Assembly (NCBI RefSeq): GCF_004366815.1
Contig: NZ_SORI01000008.1
Span: 1 to 64,000 of the forward strand
DNA length: 64,000 nucleotides
Direction of reading: 5' to 3'
Source of the DNA: Aminivibrio pyruvatiphilus
GTDB taxonomy: Bacteria; Synergistota; Synergistia; Synergistales; Aminobacteriaceae
The notes below the pieces were generated by a model. That model searched no databases and was not told where the DNA came from. It worked only from the letters and a program-made list of their open reading frames with translations. Made by a program: the position numbers and the translations under genes. Below are positions 43,053 through 52,995 of the stretch, piece after piece (positions within the stretch are counted from its first letter, which is position 1; every line of letters begins with the position of its first letter).

Positions 43053-43332
43053 AGCCGGTTACCTCGCGCCAGTGATGAATTATGGAAAACTCGCCGGATT
43101 CCTCCTCGCCGCAGAGAAAAGAGAAGACCGCTTCCAGCCGTTCCTGCGCCATGGAAGCGCCCGATGCAACGGCAGAAACACCGAGAAAGACGTCGGACCT
43201 GCTGCCGTCGGGCCCCAGGTCCATGGCGGAAACGTTCCAACGGCCCCGAATCCTGTCCAGAAGTGACTTCGTCACCCTCCGCCTGTCCTTGACGCTTCTG
43301 CTGCCAAGAACCACGAGAGAGACGAAGAGCAC
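42970..43332 (-). CDS. YlxP-like DUF503 protein
   Basis: This ~120-residue protein has the DUF503 core SRSVKDRRRVTKSLLDRIRGR followed by WNVSAMDLG. The family is found between infB and rbfA in many bacteria and is of unknown function. The start is uncertain. The GTG at 43330-43332 is used here; a CTG at 43342-43344, 10 nt after GGAAG, would align better with the family N-terminus. The C-terminal ~25 residues lie in the overlap with rbfA and look less conserved. Confidence 0.75.
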   Translation of the reverse strand: MLFVSLVVLGSRSVKDRRRVTKSLLDRIRGRWNVSAMDLGPDGSRSDVFLGVSAVASGASMAQERLEAVFSFLCGEEESGEFSIIHHWREVTGYDELSDAKNQQADAEGDFAPSGTAGEE

Positions 43333-43360
43333 CCCCGAGAACAGGGCCGTTTTTCTTCCG

Positions 43361-45349
43361 CTACGAGAGATGGCGCTTCTCCTCCACGATTTCGTAGGCT
43401 TCGAGAATGTCTCCTTCCTCGAAATCCTGGTAGTTGGACAGGCTGATCCCGCACTCGTAGCCGGCCGCCACTTCTTTTGCGTCGTCCTTGAACCGCCTGA
43501 GGTTTGACAGTGAGCCGTCCCAGAGGACGATGCCGCCCCGAATGAGCCGGGCCTTTGCATTCCTGCGGATAACGCCTTCCAGAACGTAGCTTCCCGCGAT
43601 CTTTCCCGCCTTGGGAACCTTGATGACCTGCCGGATTTCGGCCTGGCCGATGGTGTTCTCCTTGATGGTGGGCTTGAGCATGCCCTCGAGGGCCGCCTTC
43701 ACGTCGTCGATGGCGTCGTAGATGATAGTGTAAAGCCGCACCTGGACACCCTCGGATTCTGCAACTTTTTTCGCGTTGGCGTCGGGGCGGACGTTGAAGC
43801 CGATGATGACAGCGTTGGAAGCCGAGGCAAGCATCACGTCCGATTCGGCGATGCGGCCGACGCCCCGGTGCACGATATTGATGCCCACTTCGTTGGTGGC
43901 CATCTTCTCCAGGGATGCCGCGAGGGCTTCGCTTGACCCCTGGACGTCGCACTTGAGGAGGAGGTTGAGCTGGGGGATGTCCCCTTCCTTGAGCTGGGAA
44001 TACAGATCCTCGAGGCTGAGTTTCCTGGGACCGCCCTGCTGGGCGTTTCTCAGATCCTGCTCCCTGGAGCTCAGGGCATCCCGGGCTATCCTCTCGTTCT
44101 CCACGGAAGTGAACACCTCGCCGGGCTGAGGTACGGTCGCCAGGCCGAGAATCTCCACGGGGGTGCTCGGTCCGGCGCAGTCGATCATTTTTCCTTCCGA
44201 GTCGATCATGGCCCGGATTTTGCCGCAGGCAGAGTCAAAAAGAAGGATATCGCCCTTGCAGAGGGTTCCTTCCTGAACAAGAACGGTCGCCACGGGGCCC
44301 TTGCCCTTGTCGAGTTTGGCCTCGACGACCACTCCCCGGGGTTTCACCGTGGGGTCGGCCTTCAGCTCTTCTATCTCCGCCACGAGGAGAATCATCTCGA
44401 GGAGTTGGGGCATTCCCTGGCCGCTCTTTGCCGAAACTTCCACCATGATGGTATTTCCGCCCCACTCCTCGGGAGCGAGACCGACGTCGGAGAGCTGCTG
44501 GCGGACCCTGTCCGGCTTGGCGGCAGGCTTGTCGACCTTGTTGATGGCGACGATGATGGGAACTCCCGCCGCCTTCGCGTGGTTGATGGCCTCCCTGGTC
44601 TGGGGCATCACACCGTCGTCCGCCGCCACCACGAGGATGGCGATGTCCGTCGCCTGGGCTCCCCTGGCCCGCATGGAGGTGAAGGCTTCGTGCCCCGGAG
44701 TGTCGAGGAAGACGATCTCCTTTCCCTCGTGCATGACGGTGGAAGCTCCGATGTGCTGGGTGATGCCGCCGGCTTCCCGGGCGGTGATGTTTGTCTTCCG
44801 TATGAAGTCGAGCAGAGTTGTCTTGCCGTGGTCGACGTGCCCCATGACGGTGACGATGGGGGGCCTGGGTTCCATGTGATCCCCGTGGAACCGGGGTCTC
44901 TTGATGACGGTGCAGGTTCCGTCGGCACCTTCGTTTTCAGCGTCGTCTTCGCATGCCATGGTGAGAACCACGTTATAGGCGTCCTGAAGAACCTTCAGGC
45001 TCTTTTCGTCCACCGGGCTGTCCGCCGGGACCATCAGGCCGGCGGAGATAAGGCACTTCACCGCTTCCGCAGGGGAGATGCCGATCAGCTGGGCAACCGC
45101 CTTGACGGTAGATCCCTTTGAAACCTCGTAAGAATCTGTTTTTATCACGCTGCGCTCCTCTTCCTTTTTTCCAGGCCCTTCCGTGCCGGAAGCTCCCCGG
45201 AGGGACTCCTCCACCAGCTGGGCGATATCGTTGTCAATGGAACTCATGTGGCTCTTTACGTCGACCCCGAGGTCGATCAGGATATCAAGCAGTTCCTTAT
45301 TGCTTTTCCCGAGCAGTTTGGCCAGTTCATATACCCGGATTTTACTCAT
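43361..45349 (-). CDS. infB: Translation initiation factor IF-2
   Basis: This ~662-residue GTPase positions initiator tRNA. The N-terminal IF2N domain ([20 protein letters not shown]) is short, with no long repeat-rich linker. G1 is GHVDHGKTT near residue 172, G3 DTPGHEAF and G4 NKVDKP. The ATG at 45347-45349 follows AAGGGGGAG and overlaps the L7Ae-like gene by 8 nt. Confidence 0.97.
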   Translation of the reverse strand: MSKIRVYELAKLLGKSNKELLDILIDLGVDVKSHMSSIDNDIAQLVEESLRGASGTEGPGKKEEERSVIKTDSYEVSKGSTVKAVAQLIGISPAEAVKCLISAGLMVPADSPVDEKSLKVLQDAYNVVLTMACEDDAENEGADGTCTVIKRPRFHGDHMEPRPPIVTVMGHVDHGKTTLLDFIRKTNITAREAGGITQHIGASTVMHEGKEIVFLDTPGHEAFTSMRARGAQATDIAILVVAADDGVMPQTREAINHAKAAGVPIIVAINKVDKPAAKPDRVRQQLSDVGLAPEEWGGNTIMVEVSAKSGQGMPQLLEMILLVAEIEELKADPTVKPRGVVVEAKLDKGKGPVATVLVQEGTLCKGDILLFDSACGKIRAMIDSEGKMIDCAGPSTPVEILGLATVPQPGEVFTSVENERIARDALSSREQDLRNAQQGGPRKLSLEDLYSQLKEGDIPQLNLLLKCDVQGSSEALAASLEKMATNEVGINIVHRGVGRIAESDVMLASASNAVIIGFNVRPDANAKKVAESEGVQVRLYTIIYDAIDDVKAALEGMLKPTIKENTIGQAEIRQVIKVPKAGKIAGSYVLEGVIRRNAKARLIRGGIVLWDGSLSNLRRFKDDAKEVAAGYECGISLSNYQDFEEGDILEAYEIVEEKRHLS

Positions 45350-45680
45350 TAACGTCTCCCCCTTCCGCAAGCAGTTGCGAAATAGAACGTGCAAAGCCGC
45401 TGCGTAACGGTAAAGCAACAACCTTCACATTTCCTGAACCGATAGCCGCAGAGAGTTCGCTTCCGGAAATATCCGGCAGAACAGTGATCGTGCTTTTTTC
45501 TGCAAACCTCCCATTCTGGAGGGATCGATAGAAAGACGATTCCCCTTCTCCTGCAAAAAGCACCAGGAGAGTTTCTCCCCGGGCCAAGGAAGATTTTACT
45601 ATATCCTGACCAATTTGCAGGACGTTTGCTCTTCGTGCCATGCCGAAAACCGAGAGCAGGGCTTCCTTGCGGGTTTTCAC
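45342..45680 (-). CDS. YlxQ-like ribosomal protein L7Ae-family RNA-binding protein
   Basis: This 112-residue protein has the L7Ae/L30e fold pattern: GMARRANVLQIGQDIVKSSL near the start and LLVLFAGEG as the second strand. The family binds kink-turn RNA and is found between ylxR and infB. The start is a GTG at 45678-45680 that overlaps the ylxR stop (GTGA). Its role is unknown. Confidence 0.85.
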   Translation of the reverse strand: MKTRKEALLSVFGMARRANVLQIGQDIVKSSLARGETLLVLFAGEGESSFYRSLQNGRFAEKSTITVLPDISGSELSAAIGSGNVKVVALPLRSGFARSISQLLAEGGDVNE

Positions 45681-45961
45681 TGTCCTTTTTCCTCCCCGCC
45701 TTCAGCTTCGGCAGCCATTCCGAGAAGGGTGTCGTACACCCCGGCGTCCACTTTCACCCTGAGGGCTTTTGAAAGGGCATCCCTTTTCCGGGCGCTGAGA
45801 ATGCATTCTTCCTTGAGGCACACATAGGCGCCCCTTCCCGGAAGCCTGCCGGAAGGGTCAACGGACACCTCTCCCGCAGCATTGCGGGCTATTCTCAGCA
45901 TCTCCCTCTTGGGTGATTCCTCCCTGCATCCGACGCAGGTCCTGGGCCGCCGCCGCATCAT
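45677..45961 (-). CDS. ylxR: YlxR family (DUF448) RNA-binding protein
   Basis: This 94-residue protein has the DUF448 signature RTCVGCREESPKREMLRI and GRLPGRGAYVCLKEEC. YlxR proteins are RNA-binding or nucleoid-associated factors encoded in nusA-infB operons. It follows nusA by 10 nt. Confidence 0.92.
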   Translation of the reverse strand: MMRRRPRTCVGCREESPKREMLRIARNAAGEVSVDPSGRLPGRGAYVCLKEECILSARKRDALSKALRVKVDAGVYDTLLGMAAEAEGGEEKGQ

Positions 45962-45971
45962 GGCCGTCCCT

Positions 45972-47075
45972 CTATTCAGCGCCGCTGTCGTCTATGATGT
46001 CCTGGAAAATATCGTGGAGTGTCGGCATTCTCTCCGGTTCCAGGGCATTGATGTCGATCTTCCATCCCGTGAGCCTCGCAGCCAGGCGCACGTTCTGCCC
46101 CGCCTTGCCGATGGCGAGGGAAAGCTGGTCAGGCCGCGAAAAGACGGTGACGGCTTTTTCCTGCTCGAGAATGGGCTCGATCCTGACTATCTTCGCAGGC
46201 GAAAGGGAGTTCCGGATATACTGGAGGGGATCGCTGTTCCAGATGATCACGTCCACCTTTTCGCCGCAGAGCTCCTTGCTTATGGACTTGATCCGGGCCC
46301 CGTTGTTCCCCACGCAGGCTCCCACCGGATCCACGTTCATGTCGAGGGTCTGGACCGCCACCTTGGCTCTCGCCCCGGACTCGCGGACGATGTTCTTGAT
46401 CTCGATGACCCCTTCCTGGATCTCGGGAACCTCGAGTTCAAGAAGCTTTCGCAGCAGGCCGGGATGGGTCCGGGAAACGACGATTCTCGGTCCCCGTGTT
46501 GTCTGACGGACGTCAAGGAGGTAAAACTTGAGCCTTTCGCCGGGAATGTACTTTTCGTTCACGATGCGCTCTTCCCTGGGGAGGATTGCTTCAGTGCGGT
46601 CGTTGAGGCGGATGAGCACCTGGTCGTTCTCCGATTTGAAGACGACGCCGGTAACGAGGTCCCCCACCCGGTCGGAGAACTCCTCGAAAATGATCTGCCG
46701 CTCGGCATCCTTCAGCCTCTGGATGATGACCTGCCTGGCCGTCTGGGCAGCAATCCTGCCGAAATTCTCGGGATTTTTCTCTATGCGGATAAAATCCCCC
46801 TCGGTGACGTCCACGAACCCCTGGGCCTGGGCATCGGCAAGGGAGATTTCCGTGTCCGGCGACACGACATCCGCCACGATGTGCTTCACTTCGCAGATGG
46901 AGATATCGCCGTTTTCCGTATCGATATGGACCTCCACATCCTGGTTCCCGCCCTGGTATTTTTTATATGCCGAGATAAGGGCCGCCTCAAGGCTGGAAGC
47001 GATAACTTCCTGGGACAGTCCCCTCTCTTTCGTGATCTGGGCCAAAGCGCGGACGAAATCACGCCCAAGCTGCAT
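45972..47075 (-). CDS. nusA: Transcription termination/antitermination factor NusA
   Basis: This 367-residue protein has the N-terminal RNA-polymerase-binding domain, an S1 domain (~130-200) and two KH domains (VGACVGNNGARIKSI near 240, LAIGKAGQNVRLAARL near 320). It lacks the C-terminal acidic repeats of the E. coli protein, as do most non-proteobacterial NusA proteins. The ATG follows the rimP stop without a gap. NusA stimulates pausing and hairpin-dependent termination, which matters for the terminator upstream of rimP. Confidence 0.96.
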   Translation of the reverse strand: MQLGRDFVRALAQITKERGLSQEVIASSLEAALISAYKKYQGGNQDVEVHIDTENGDISICEVKHIVADVVSPDTEISLADAQAQGFVDVTEGDFIRIEKNPENFGRIAAQTARQVIIQRLKDAERQIIFEEFSDRVGDLVTGVVFKSENDQVLIRLNDRTEAILPREERIVNEKYIPGERLKFYLLDVRQTTRGPRIVVSRTHPGLLRKLLELEVPEIQEGVIEIKNIVRESGARAKVAVQTLDMNVDPVGACVGNNGARIKSISKELCGEKVDVIIWNSDPLQYIRNSLSPAKIVRIEPILEQEKAVTVFSRPDQLSLAIGKAGQNVRLAARLTGWKIDINALEPERMPTLHDIFQDIIDDSGAE

Positions 47076-47591
47076 TTATGAACTCCTCCTTTTGTCCTGC
47101 TTTTCCTGTTCCTCATATACAAGGTTGCCTTTTGTAATTATTTCAAAGGGGATATGGACCGTTTCATCCTCTTCCGTACCTCTGCCGGTCTCAAGCTGCA
47201 GAAGAACCGCCCCGTCCTCCCCCACGTCCAGGAGAAGGCCCGTAAACCGTTTCTGTCCGCTTATTTCCTGCCGGGTCTTGAGCTTGATCTTCTTCCCCCT
47301 GAACTTCCGGTAATCCTCCGGCGAAAAAAGAGGCCGCTCGATCCCCGGGGAACTCACCTCAAGGTAGAACTGGCCGCGGATATACTCCCCGTTTTCGTCC
47401 AGAAAGCGGTTGAGCGACCTGGAGACCGTCTCGCAGTCCTTGACAAGAATGCCTCCGAGAGAATCGATATAGACCCTCAGGATTGCCCGCTTCTCTTCGT
47501 TTCCGAGGGTAATGCCGACACATTCGTAACCGAGACCCTCCACAATTTTCCGGAGGGCGCTGAAATTATCTTTTCCCCTGTCTTCGCCCAT
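47076..47591 (-). CDS. rimP: Ribosome maturation factor RimP
   Basis: This ~171-residue protein assists 30S assembly. The family segments GYECVGITLGNEEKR, LRVYIDSLGGI and YLEVSSPGIERPLF are present. The ATG at 47589-47591 follows GGGAGAG; an in-frame ATG at 47642 would put the terminator hairpin inside the coding region and is unlikely. It is the first gene of the rimP-nusA-ylxR-L7Ae-infB-ylxP-rbfA-nrnA-truB-ribF operon. Confidence 0.93.
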   Translation of the reverse strand: MGEDRGKDNFSALRKIVEGLGYECVGITLGNEEKRAILRVYIDSLGGILVKDCETVSRSLNRFLDENGEYIRGQFYLEVSSPGIERPLFSPEDYRKFRGKKIKLKTRQEISGQKRFTGLLLDVGEDGAVLLQLETGRGTEEDETVHIPFEIITKGNLVYEEQEKQDKRRSS

Positions 47592-47616
47592 GCTGATCTC
47601 TCCCTGCAGGCCTATT

Positions 47617-47648
47617 AAAAAACAAAGAGTGGGGGAACCCACTCTTTG
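47617..47648 (-). terminator. Intrinsic terminator in the rimP-nusA leader (candidate attenuator)
   Basis: CAAAGAGTGGG and CCCACTCTTTG form an 11-bp perfect stem with a 4-nt loop (47638-47648, 47623-47633), followed by six T residues (47617-47622) on the minus strand. It lies after the promoter at 47680-47709 and 26 nt before the rimP start. Confidence 0.88.
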
Positions 47649-47679
47649 AAAAAAACTCTCCGAAGAAACACCACATTGG

Positions 47680-47709
47680 AGTATAGCACATTATTGGGAA
47701 TAAATACAA
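47680..47709 (-). promoter_or_regulatory. Promoter of the rimP-nusA-infB operon
   Basis: On the minus strand TTGTAT (47704-47709) and TATACT (47680-47685) are 18 bp apart with a TGC extension before the -10. The predicted start is near 47673, so the leader includes the terminator hairpin. Confidence 0.7.
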
Positions 47710-47719
47710 CTTCCCTTTA

Positions 47720-47908
47720 TTACAGGCAAAAATCCGAGATGAACTCCGGCCACCACTCGTCCAGGTTCGCCTCGAAATCCATGGGGTCGTCCGCCGTAAA
47801 AGTTTCCTCCGCAATAGATTCTTCGACGAGACCCGGAAGATCAAGCACTCCCATCCACGCAAACTCGTCCTGGAAGGTGTTCCGTTCAAAAACCTTCGCT
47901 CCCTGCAC
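47720..47908 (-). CDS. Small acidic protein downstream of guaB
   Basis: This is a 62-residue protein with many Asp/Glu residues and three Trp (FAWMGVLDLPGL near residue 16, NLDEWWPEFISDFCL at the C-terminus). No family was recognised. The GTG at 47906-47908 has a strong ribosome-binding site (AAAGGAGG at 9 nt), which supports translation. It starts 30 nt after guaB and is probably on its transcript. Confidence 0.65.
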   Translation of the reverse strand: MQGAKVFERNTFQDEFAWMGVLDLPGLVEESIAEETFTADDPMDFEANLDEWWPEFISDFCL

Positions 47909-47937
47909 GGAAGGACCCCTCCTTTCCGGCCGCAGGT

Positions 47938-49512
<1,575 letters not shown>

Positions 49513-49524
49513 TCAGGCAGAAAG

Positions 49525-49557
49525 GGGCTCCGGCGCACATTTCAGCCGCCGGAGCCC
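49525..49557 (-). terminator. Terminator after ispDF
   Basis: GGGCTCCGGCG and CGCCGGAGCCC form an 11-bp perfect stem with an 11-nt loop. The minus-strand tail is CTTTCTG and the plus-strand tail TCTTTCTTT, so it may work in either direction; on the minus strand it ends the V-ATPase/recR/ispDF run. Confidence 0.7.
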
Positions 49558-49581
49558 TCTTTCTTTGCCGGGAAGGGAATG

Positions 49582-50760
49582 TCAGTCCTCGTCCTGCAAT
49601 TCATCCCGCTTCAACTCCCGGATGGAAAGAGTGGCAGCGGCATGGCATATGACGGAGCAGCAGTTTCCGGCCGCTCCCTCGCCTTCGCCCGATTTCGCCT
49701 TCAGGTGAACCCTGTTCTTCCATCCTGAAGGCAGAACGTTACCCATTGTCTTCACCATCTCCTGAAGGCGGGAGGAAAGCCGGGGCTCCTGGGCGATCAC
49801 CACGCAGTCGGCCCACTCGAGGAACCAGCCTTCCGAAGAAGCTCTCCGGGCTGAATCCTCAAGGAGCACAAGGCTCGAAATGCCCTTGTATTTCATATCC
49901 GACGCGGGGTACAGGGTTCCGATATCCCCAAGCCCTGCCCCGCCGAGGATGGCGTCGCAGAGCGCATGTACCAGGGGGTCGCCGTCGGAATGTCCCAGAA
50001 AACCCAGGGGAAAGTCCGGAAAAAAAACTCCTCCAAGAATGAACCGCCTTCCCGGAACGAGGGGGTGGATATCATATCCGATCCCCGTTCTGAAGGACTT
50101 CTGAAACCGGCTTTCTCCGAGGTCAAAATCCCCGGGCCAGGTGATTTTCATGTTCCGCCTGTCCCCCTCTACCGATCCAAGTTCATAGCCTGCCAGTATC
50201 CAGGCCTCTCCCTCATCCCTGGCCCCTTTTCCGTGGGAGCGAAGAGCCTGTTCCAGCTTCTCCCTGGGGAACCCCTGGGGGGTCTGGGTGAGGAAAAGCC
50301 CTTCCCGGGGGAAGGGCCGAAGGATTCCCTCTTCTTCTTTCTTCAGGGCGTCGGACACGGGAAGAAGGGGAACAATTCCCTTCTTCTCCGTCACCGATGC
50401 CATAACCCTCCGGCAGAGAGCCTCGTCCGCGAAAGGGCGCGCCCCGTCGTGGACGAGGACATAGTCTCCCTTCGCACACCGCAGGCCGTTCAGCACCGAG
50501 TCGTTTCTTTCCGCCCCCCCCGCAGTCACCGAAAAGGGGAAGGCGTACCCCAAAAGCCTTCCCGAAAAAAAAGACTCATCCCCCGCCGGGACGACGAAAA
50601 CAGCCTCCCTGACGGCGCCTGACGCAAAGAGTTTTTCGGCGAGAAGGGCGCTCCATTCCCACATCATCCGCCCTCCAAGCCCGCGGTACTGCTTGGGAGA
50701 GTCTCCCCCGGCCCGCTCTCCCCTGCCTGCGGCCACCACCACCATGGAAAATCCTTCCAT
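49582..50760 (-). CDS. ispDF: Bifunctional IspD/IspF (MEP isoprenoid pathway)
   Basis: This 392-residue fusion combines MEP cytidylyltransferase (IspD, residues ~1-222; VVVAAGRGERAGG, VLVHDGARPF) and MECDP synthase (IspF, ~228-392; GYDIHPLVPG with the metal ligands D and H, LGHSDGDPLVHAL). It carries out two non-consecutive steps of isoprenoid synthesis. The IspF C-terminal motif usually like TTTEKLGFTGRGEG reads KSGEGEGAAGNCC here: one glutamate is kept but the rest is changed. The ATG overlaps the yacL stop by one base. Confidence 0.93.
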   Translation of the reverse strand: MEGFSMVVVAAGRGERAGGDSPKQYRGLGGRMMWEWSALLAEKLFASGAVREAVFVVPAGDESFFSGRLLGYAFPFSVTAGGAERNDSVLNGLRCAKGDYVLVHDGARPFADEALCRRVMASVTEKKGIVPLLPVSDALKKEEEGILRPFPREGLFLTQTPQGFPREKLEQALRSHGKGARDEGEAWILAGYELGSVEGDRRNMKITWPGDFDLGESRFQKSFRTGIGYDIHPLVPGRRFILGGVFFPDFPLGFLGHSDGDPLVHALCDAILGGAGLGDIGTLYPASDMKYKGISSLVLLEDSARRASSEGWFLEWADCVVIAQEPRLSSRLQEMVKTMGNVLPSGWKNRVHLKAKSGEGEGAAGNCCSVICHAAATLSIRELKRDELQDED

Positions 50761-51947
50761 TAGGACCGGACTTCCTTCCTGACCCGGCCGAAGACCATTC
50801 TTCCGGCGGAGGTCTGGAGCATGGAGGTGACCACCACCTCCACACGTTTGCCGATGAAGTTCTCTCCGTCCTCGACGACGAACATGGTTCCGTCGTCAAG
50901 GTATCCCACGCCCTGGTGGGGTTCCTTTCCTTCCCTTATGACATCGATGATGATGGTTTCCCCCGGAAGGAGCATGGGTTTCAGCGCGTTTGCAAGATCG
51001 TTCACGTTGAGCACCCGGATGCCCTGAATCTGGGCGAGCTTGTTCAGGTTGTAGTCAGTGGTGAGAATCTGGCCTCCGAGCCTGTCCGCGAGAGCCACGA
51101 GGCCGCTGTCCACCGACTCGGCCCTGAGGGTCTTCAGGGTCGTGTCGGCTATTTCGACCTGGAGGTCGCCCAGTCTCTGGAGTTCGTTCACCACGTCAAG
51201 GCCCCTCCGGCCCCTCGTTCTTCTCGCCGGATCGGTGGAGTCGGCCACCGCCTGAAGCTCCAGGAGAACGAACTGGGGGATGATGATCACTCCCTCGAGA
51301 AAGCCAGTCCTGGCGACGTCGAGGATCCTGCCGTCAATGATGACGCTCGTGTCGAGGATCTTCCGGCCCGCACACCACTGCTGCTCTTCAGCGGAAAGAC
51401 GCATCCCGCCCTCATCGTGCCGCTCCCGCTGTCCCCTGATCATGGAGATTTTTTCCTTCAGCCCCTGTATGGGACCCAGGACATGGAGCAGGTCGCTCTG
51501 GCGTTTCAGCAGTATCCTCGCTCCGAGGTACCCCAGCACAATGTTCAGGATCAGGGCGAGATAGCTCCCGAACAGGAGGTCGGAAAAGGGCAGCGCCACA
51601 AGATTCGCGATGATGAGGCCGACAATCATGCCGACGGTGGCGGCGGTAATCTCTGACCAGCTGGTGTTCTTCAGGTGTGTTTCAAAAAATGTTCCCATAA
51701 GACCAAGCAGCCGCAAAAAAACGGGGGAAAGGATCAAGCCGAGAAAGGCGAATAAAACCACTGAAAGAACCGTAAGGAAAATTTTACCCGGAAGCCACAG
51801 GGGCAGCCATGATTTCCCCGCCATGAACCATTCTTCAGGAACAAGGGGAAACAGAAGCTGGGCCACCTGGGCACCAATCATGCCACCCAGCAGAAGTACC
51901 AGCCCGGAGAAGATCATCCTGACAATCTTCCCAAAACCCTCCGTCAT
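50760..51947 (-). CDS. PIN/TRAM domain membrane protein (YacL family)
   Basis: This ~395-residue protein has four hydrophobic segments in residues ~10-155, then a PIN nuclease-fold domain (ILDTSVIIDGRILDVA, FVLLELQAVADS, LTTDYNLNKLA) and a C-terminal TRAM domain (VGYLDDGTMFVVEDG). The acidic PIN residues are kept, so RNase activity at the membrane is possible. yacL lies next to ispD in many bacteria. The ATG at 51947 follows AGAGGTG; the ATG at 51974 is too close to its ribosome-binding site. Confidence 0.9.
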   Translation of the reverse strand: MTEGFGKIVRMIFSGLVLLLGGMIGAQVAQLLFPLVPEEWFMAGKSWLPLWLPGKIFLTVLSVVLFAFLGLILSPVFLRLLGLMGTFFETHLKNTSWSEITAATVGMIVGLIIANLVALPFSDLLFGSYLALILNIVLGYLGARILLKRQSDLLHVLGPIQGLKEKISMIRGQRERHDEGGMRLSAEEQQWCAGRKILDTSVIIDGRILDVARTGFLEGVIIIPQFVLLELQAVADSTDPARRTRGRRGLDVVNELQRLGDLQVEIADTTLKTLRAESVDSGLVALADRLGGQILTTDYNLNKLAQIQGIRVLNVNDLANALKPMLLPGETIIIDVIREGKEPHQGVGYLDDGTMFVVEDGENFIGKRVEVVVTSMLQTSAGRMVFGRVRKEVRS

Positions 51948-52038
51948 AGTTTCACCTCTCTTGCAGTCGGTCATTCTCCTTCCCGCCGGGGAAGGGACGT
52001 AAAGAAATGGAGCGCTCTTGTTGCTCAGGAGAAACGAT

Positions 52039-52647
52039 TCATTCTTTCCGCTTTACCGTTACCCTGGACTCGAGGGAGGCGAGAAGGGTCGTCCTGTCGG
52101 CAAACTCTATGCTCCCTCCCACGGGGAGGCCGTAGGCCAGCCGCGAGACGGAAACGTCGGTCTCTCCAAGCCGGTCCACTATGGCATGGAAGGTCAGGTC
52201 TCCTTCGATCCTCGGATTCGTGGCGATAATCACCTCCCTTATGCGGTCTTCGCCGATGCGGCGCACAAGCCCGGCAAGGCATTCCTCGTCGAGATCCTCA
52301 CCGTCGAGGGGAGATACCCTCCCCCCGAGAACATGGTACAGTCCGGAATAGACTCCGGCCTGTTCAATGCTGATAAGATCCTCCACCGTTTCAACGACGC
52401 AGAGGGTCGACCTGTCCCGCAGAAGGTCGCTGCAGACGGCACAGGGCTCCCTGTCGGTGATGTTGCCGCACCGTGAACAGGTGAAGATGCGGTCTTTCAG
52501 CCCTGAAAGACATGCGGCAAGCTCCTCGGCGTAGGAAACAGGCTGCTGGAGGACGAAAAAGGCCATACGCCGGGCCGTTTTCGCCCCGACGCCCGGGAGC
52601 TTGCGAAAAAGAACGGTGAGCCTTTCGAAGGAATCAGGCAGCGACAC
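52039..52647 (-). CDS. recR: Recombination mediator RecR
   Basis: This 202-residue protein has a helix-hairpin-helix (LPGVGAKTARRMAFF), a C4 zinc finger (CSRCGNITDREPCAVC) and a Toprim domain (LCVVETVEDLISIEQ). It works with RecO/RecF in gap repair. It follows ebfC by 9 nt, the usual ebfC-recR pairing. Confidence 0.97.
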   Translation of the reverse strand: MSLPDSFERLTVLFRKLPGVGAKTARRMAFFVLQQPVSYAEELAACLSGLKDRIFTCSRCGNITDREPCAVCSDLLRDRSTLCVVETVEDLISIEQAGVYSGLYHVLGGRVSPLDGEDLDEECLAGLVRRIGEDRIREVIIATNPRIEGDLTFHAIVDRLGETDVSVSRLAYGLPVGGSIEFADRTTLLASLESRVTVKRKE

Positions 52648-52656
52648 GGACCGCTC

Positions 52657-52965
52657 CTAGAACAGCCCCATGGAACCGAGGCCGCCGGTAATCCGCCCCA
52701 TTCTCTCGGCGGCAAGCTCCTTGCTGCGCCGAAGCGCTTCATTCACCGCCGCAAGCACCAGGTCCTCGAGCATTTCCACGTCGTCGCCCTTCATGACCTC
52801 CGGATCGATACGAACTCCTACCACGTCTCCCTGGCCGTTCGCCGTCACGGTGACCATTCCGCCCCCGGCGCTTCCTTCCACCTTTTCTCCCGCAAGCTCC
52901 TCCTGGACCTTTGCCATCTGGGCCTGCATCTTCTGCGCCTGTTTCATGATCTTGTCCATGTTCAA
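52657..52965 (-). CDS. YbaB/EbfC family nucleoid-associated protein
   Basis: This ~102-residue DNA-binding protein starts NMDKIMKQAQKMQAQMAKVQ and has the core VTVTANGQGDVVGVRIDPE. A TTG at 52963-52965 is preferred as start because AAGGAG is 8 nt upstream; the ATG at 52959 would leave 14 nt. It is encoded just before recR. Confidence 0.93.
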   Translation of the reverse strand: MNMDKIMKQAQKMQAQMAKVQEELAGEKVEGSAGGGMVTVTANGQGDVVGVRIDPEVMKGDDVEMLEDLVLAAVNEALRRSKELAAERMGRITGGLGSMGLF

Positions 52966-52995
52966 GCAAACCACTCCTTTTTCCGGATAAAAGTC

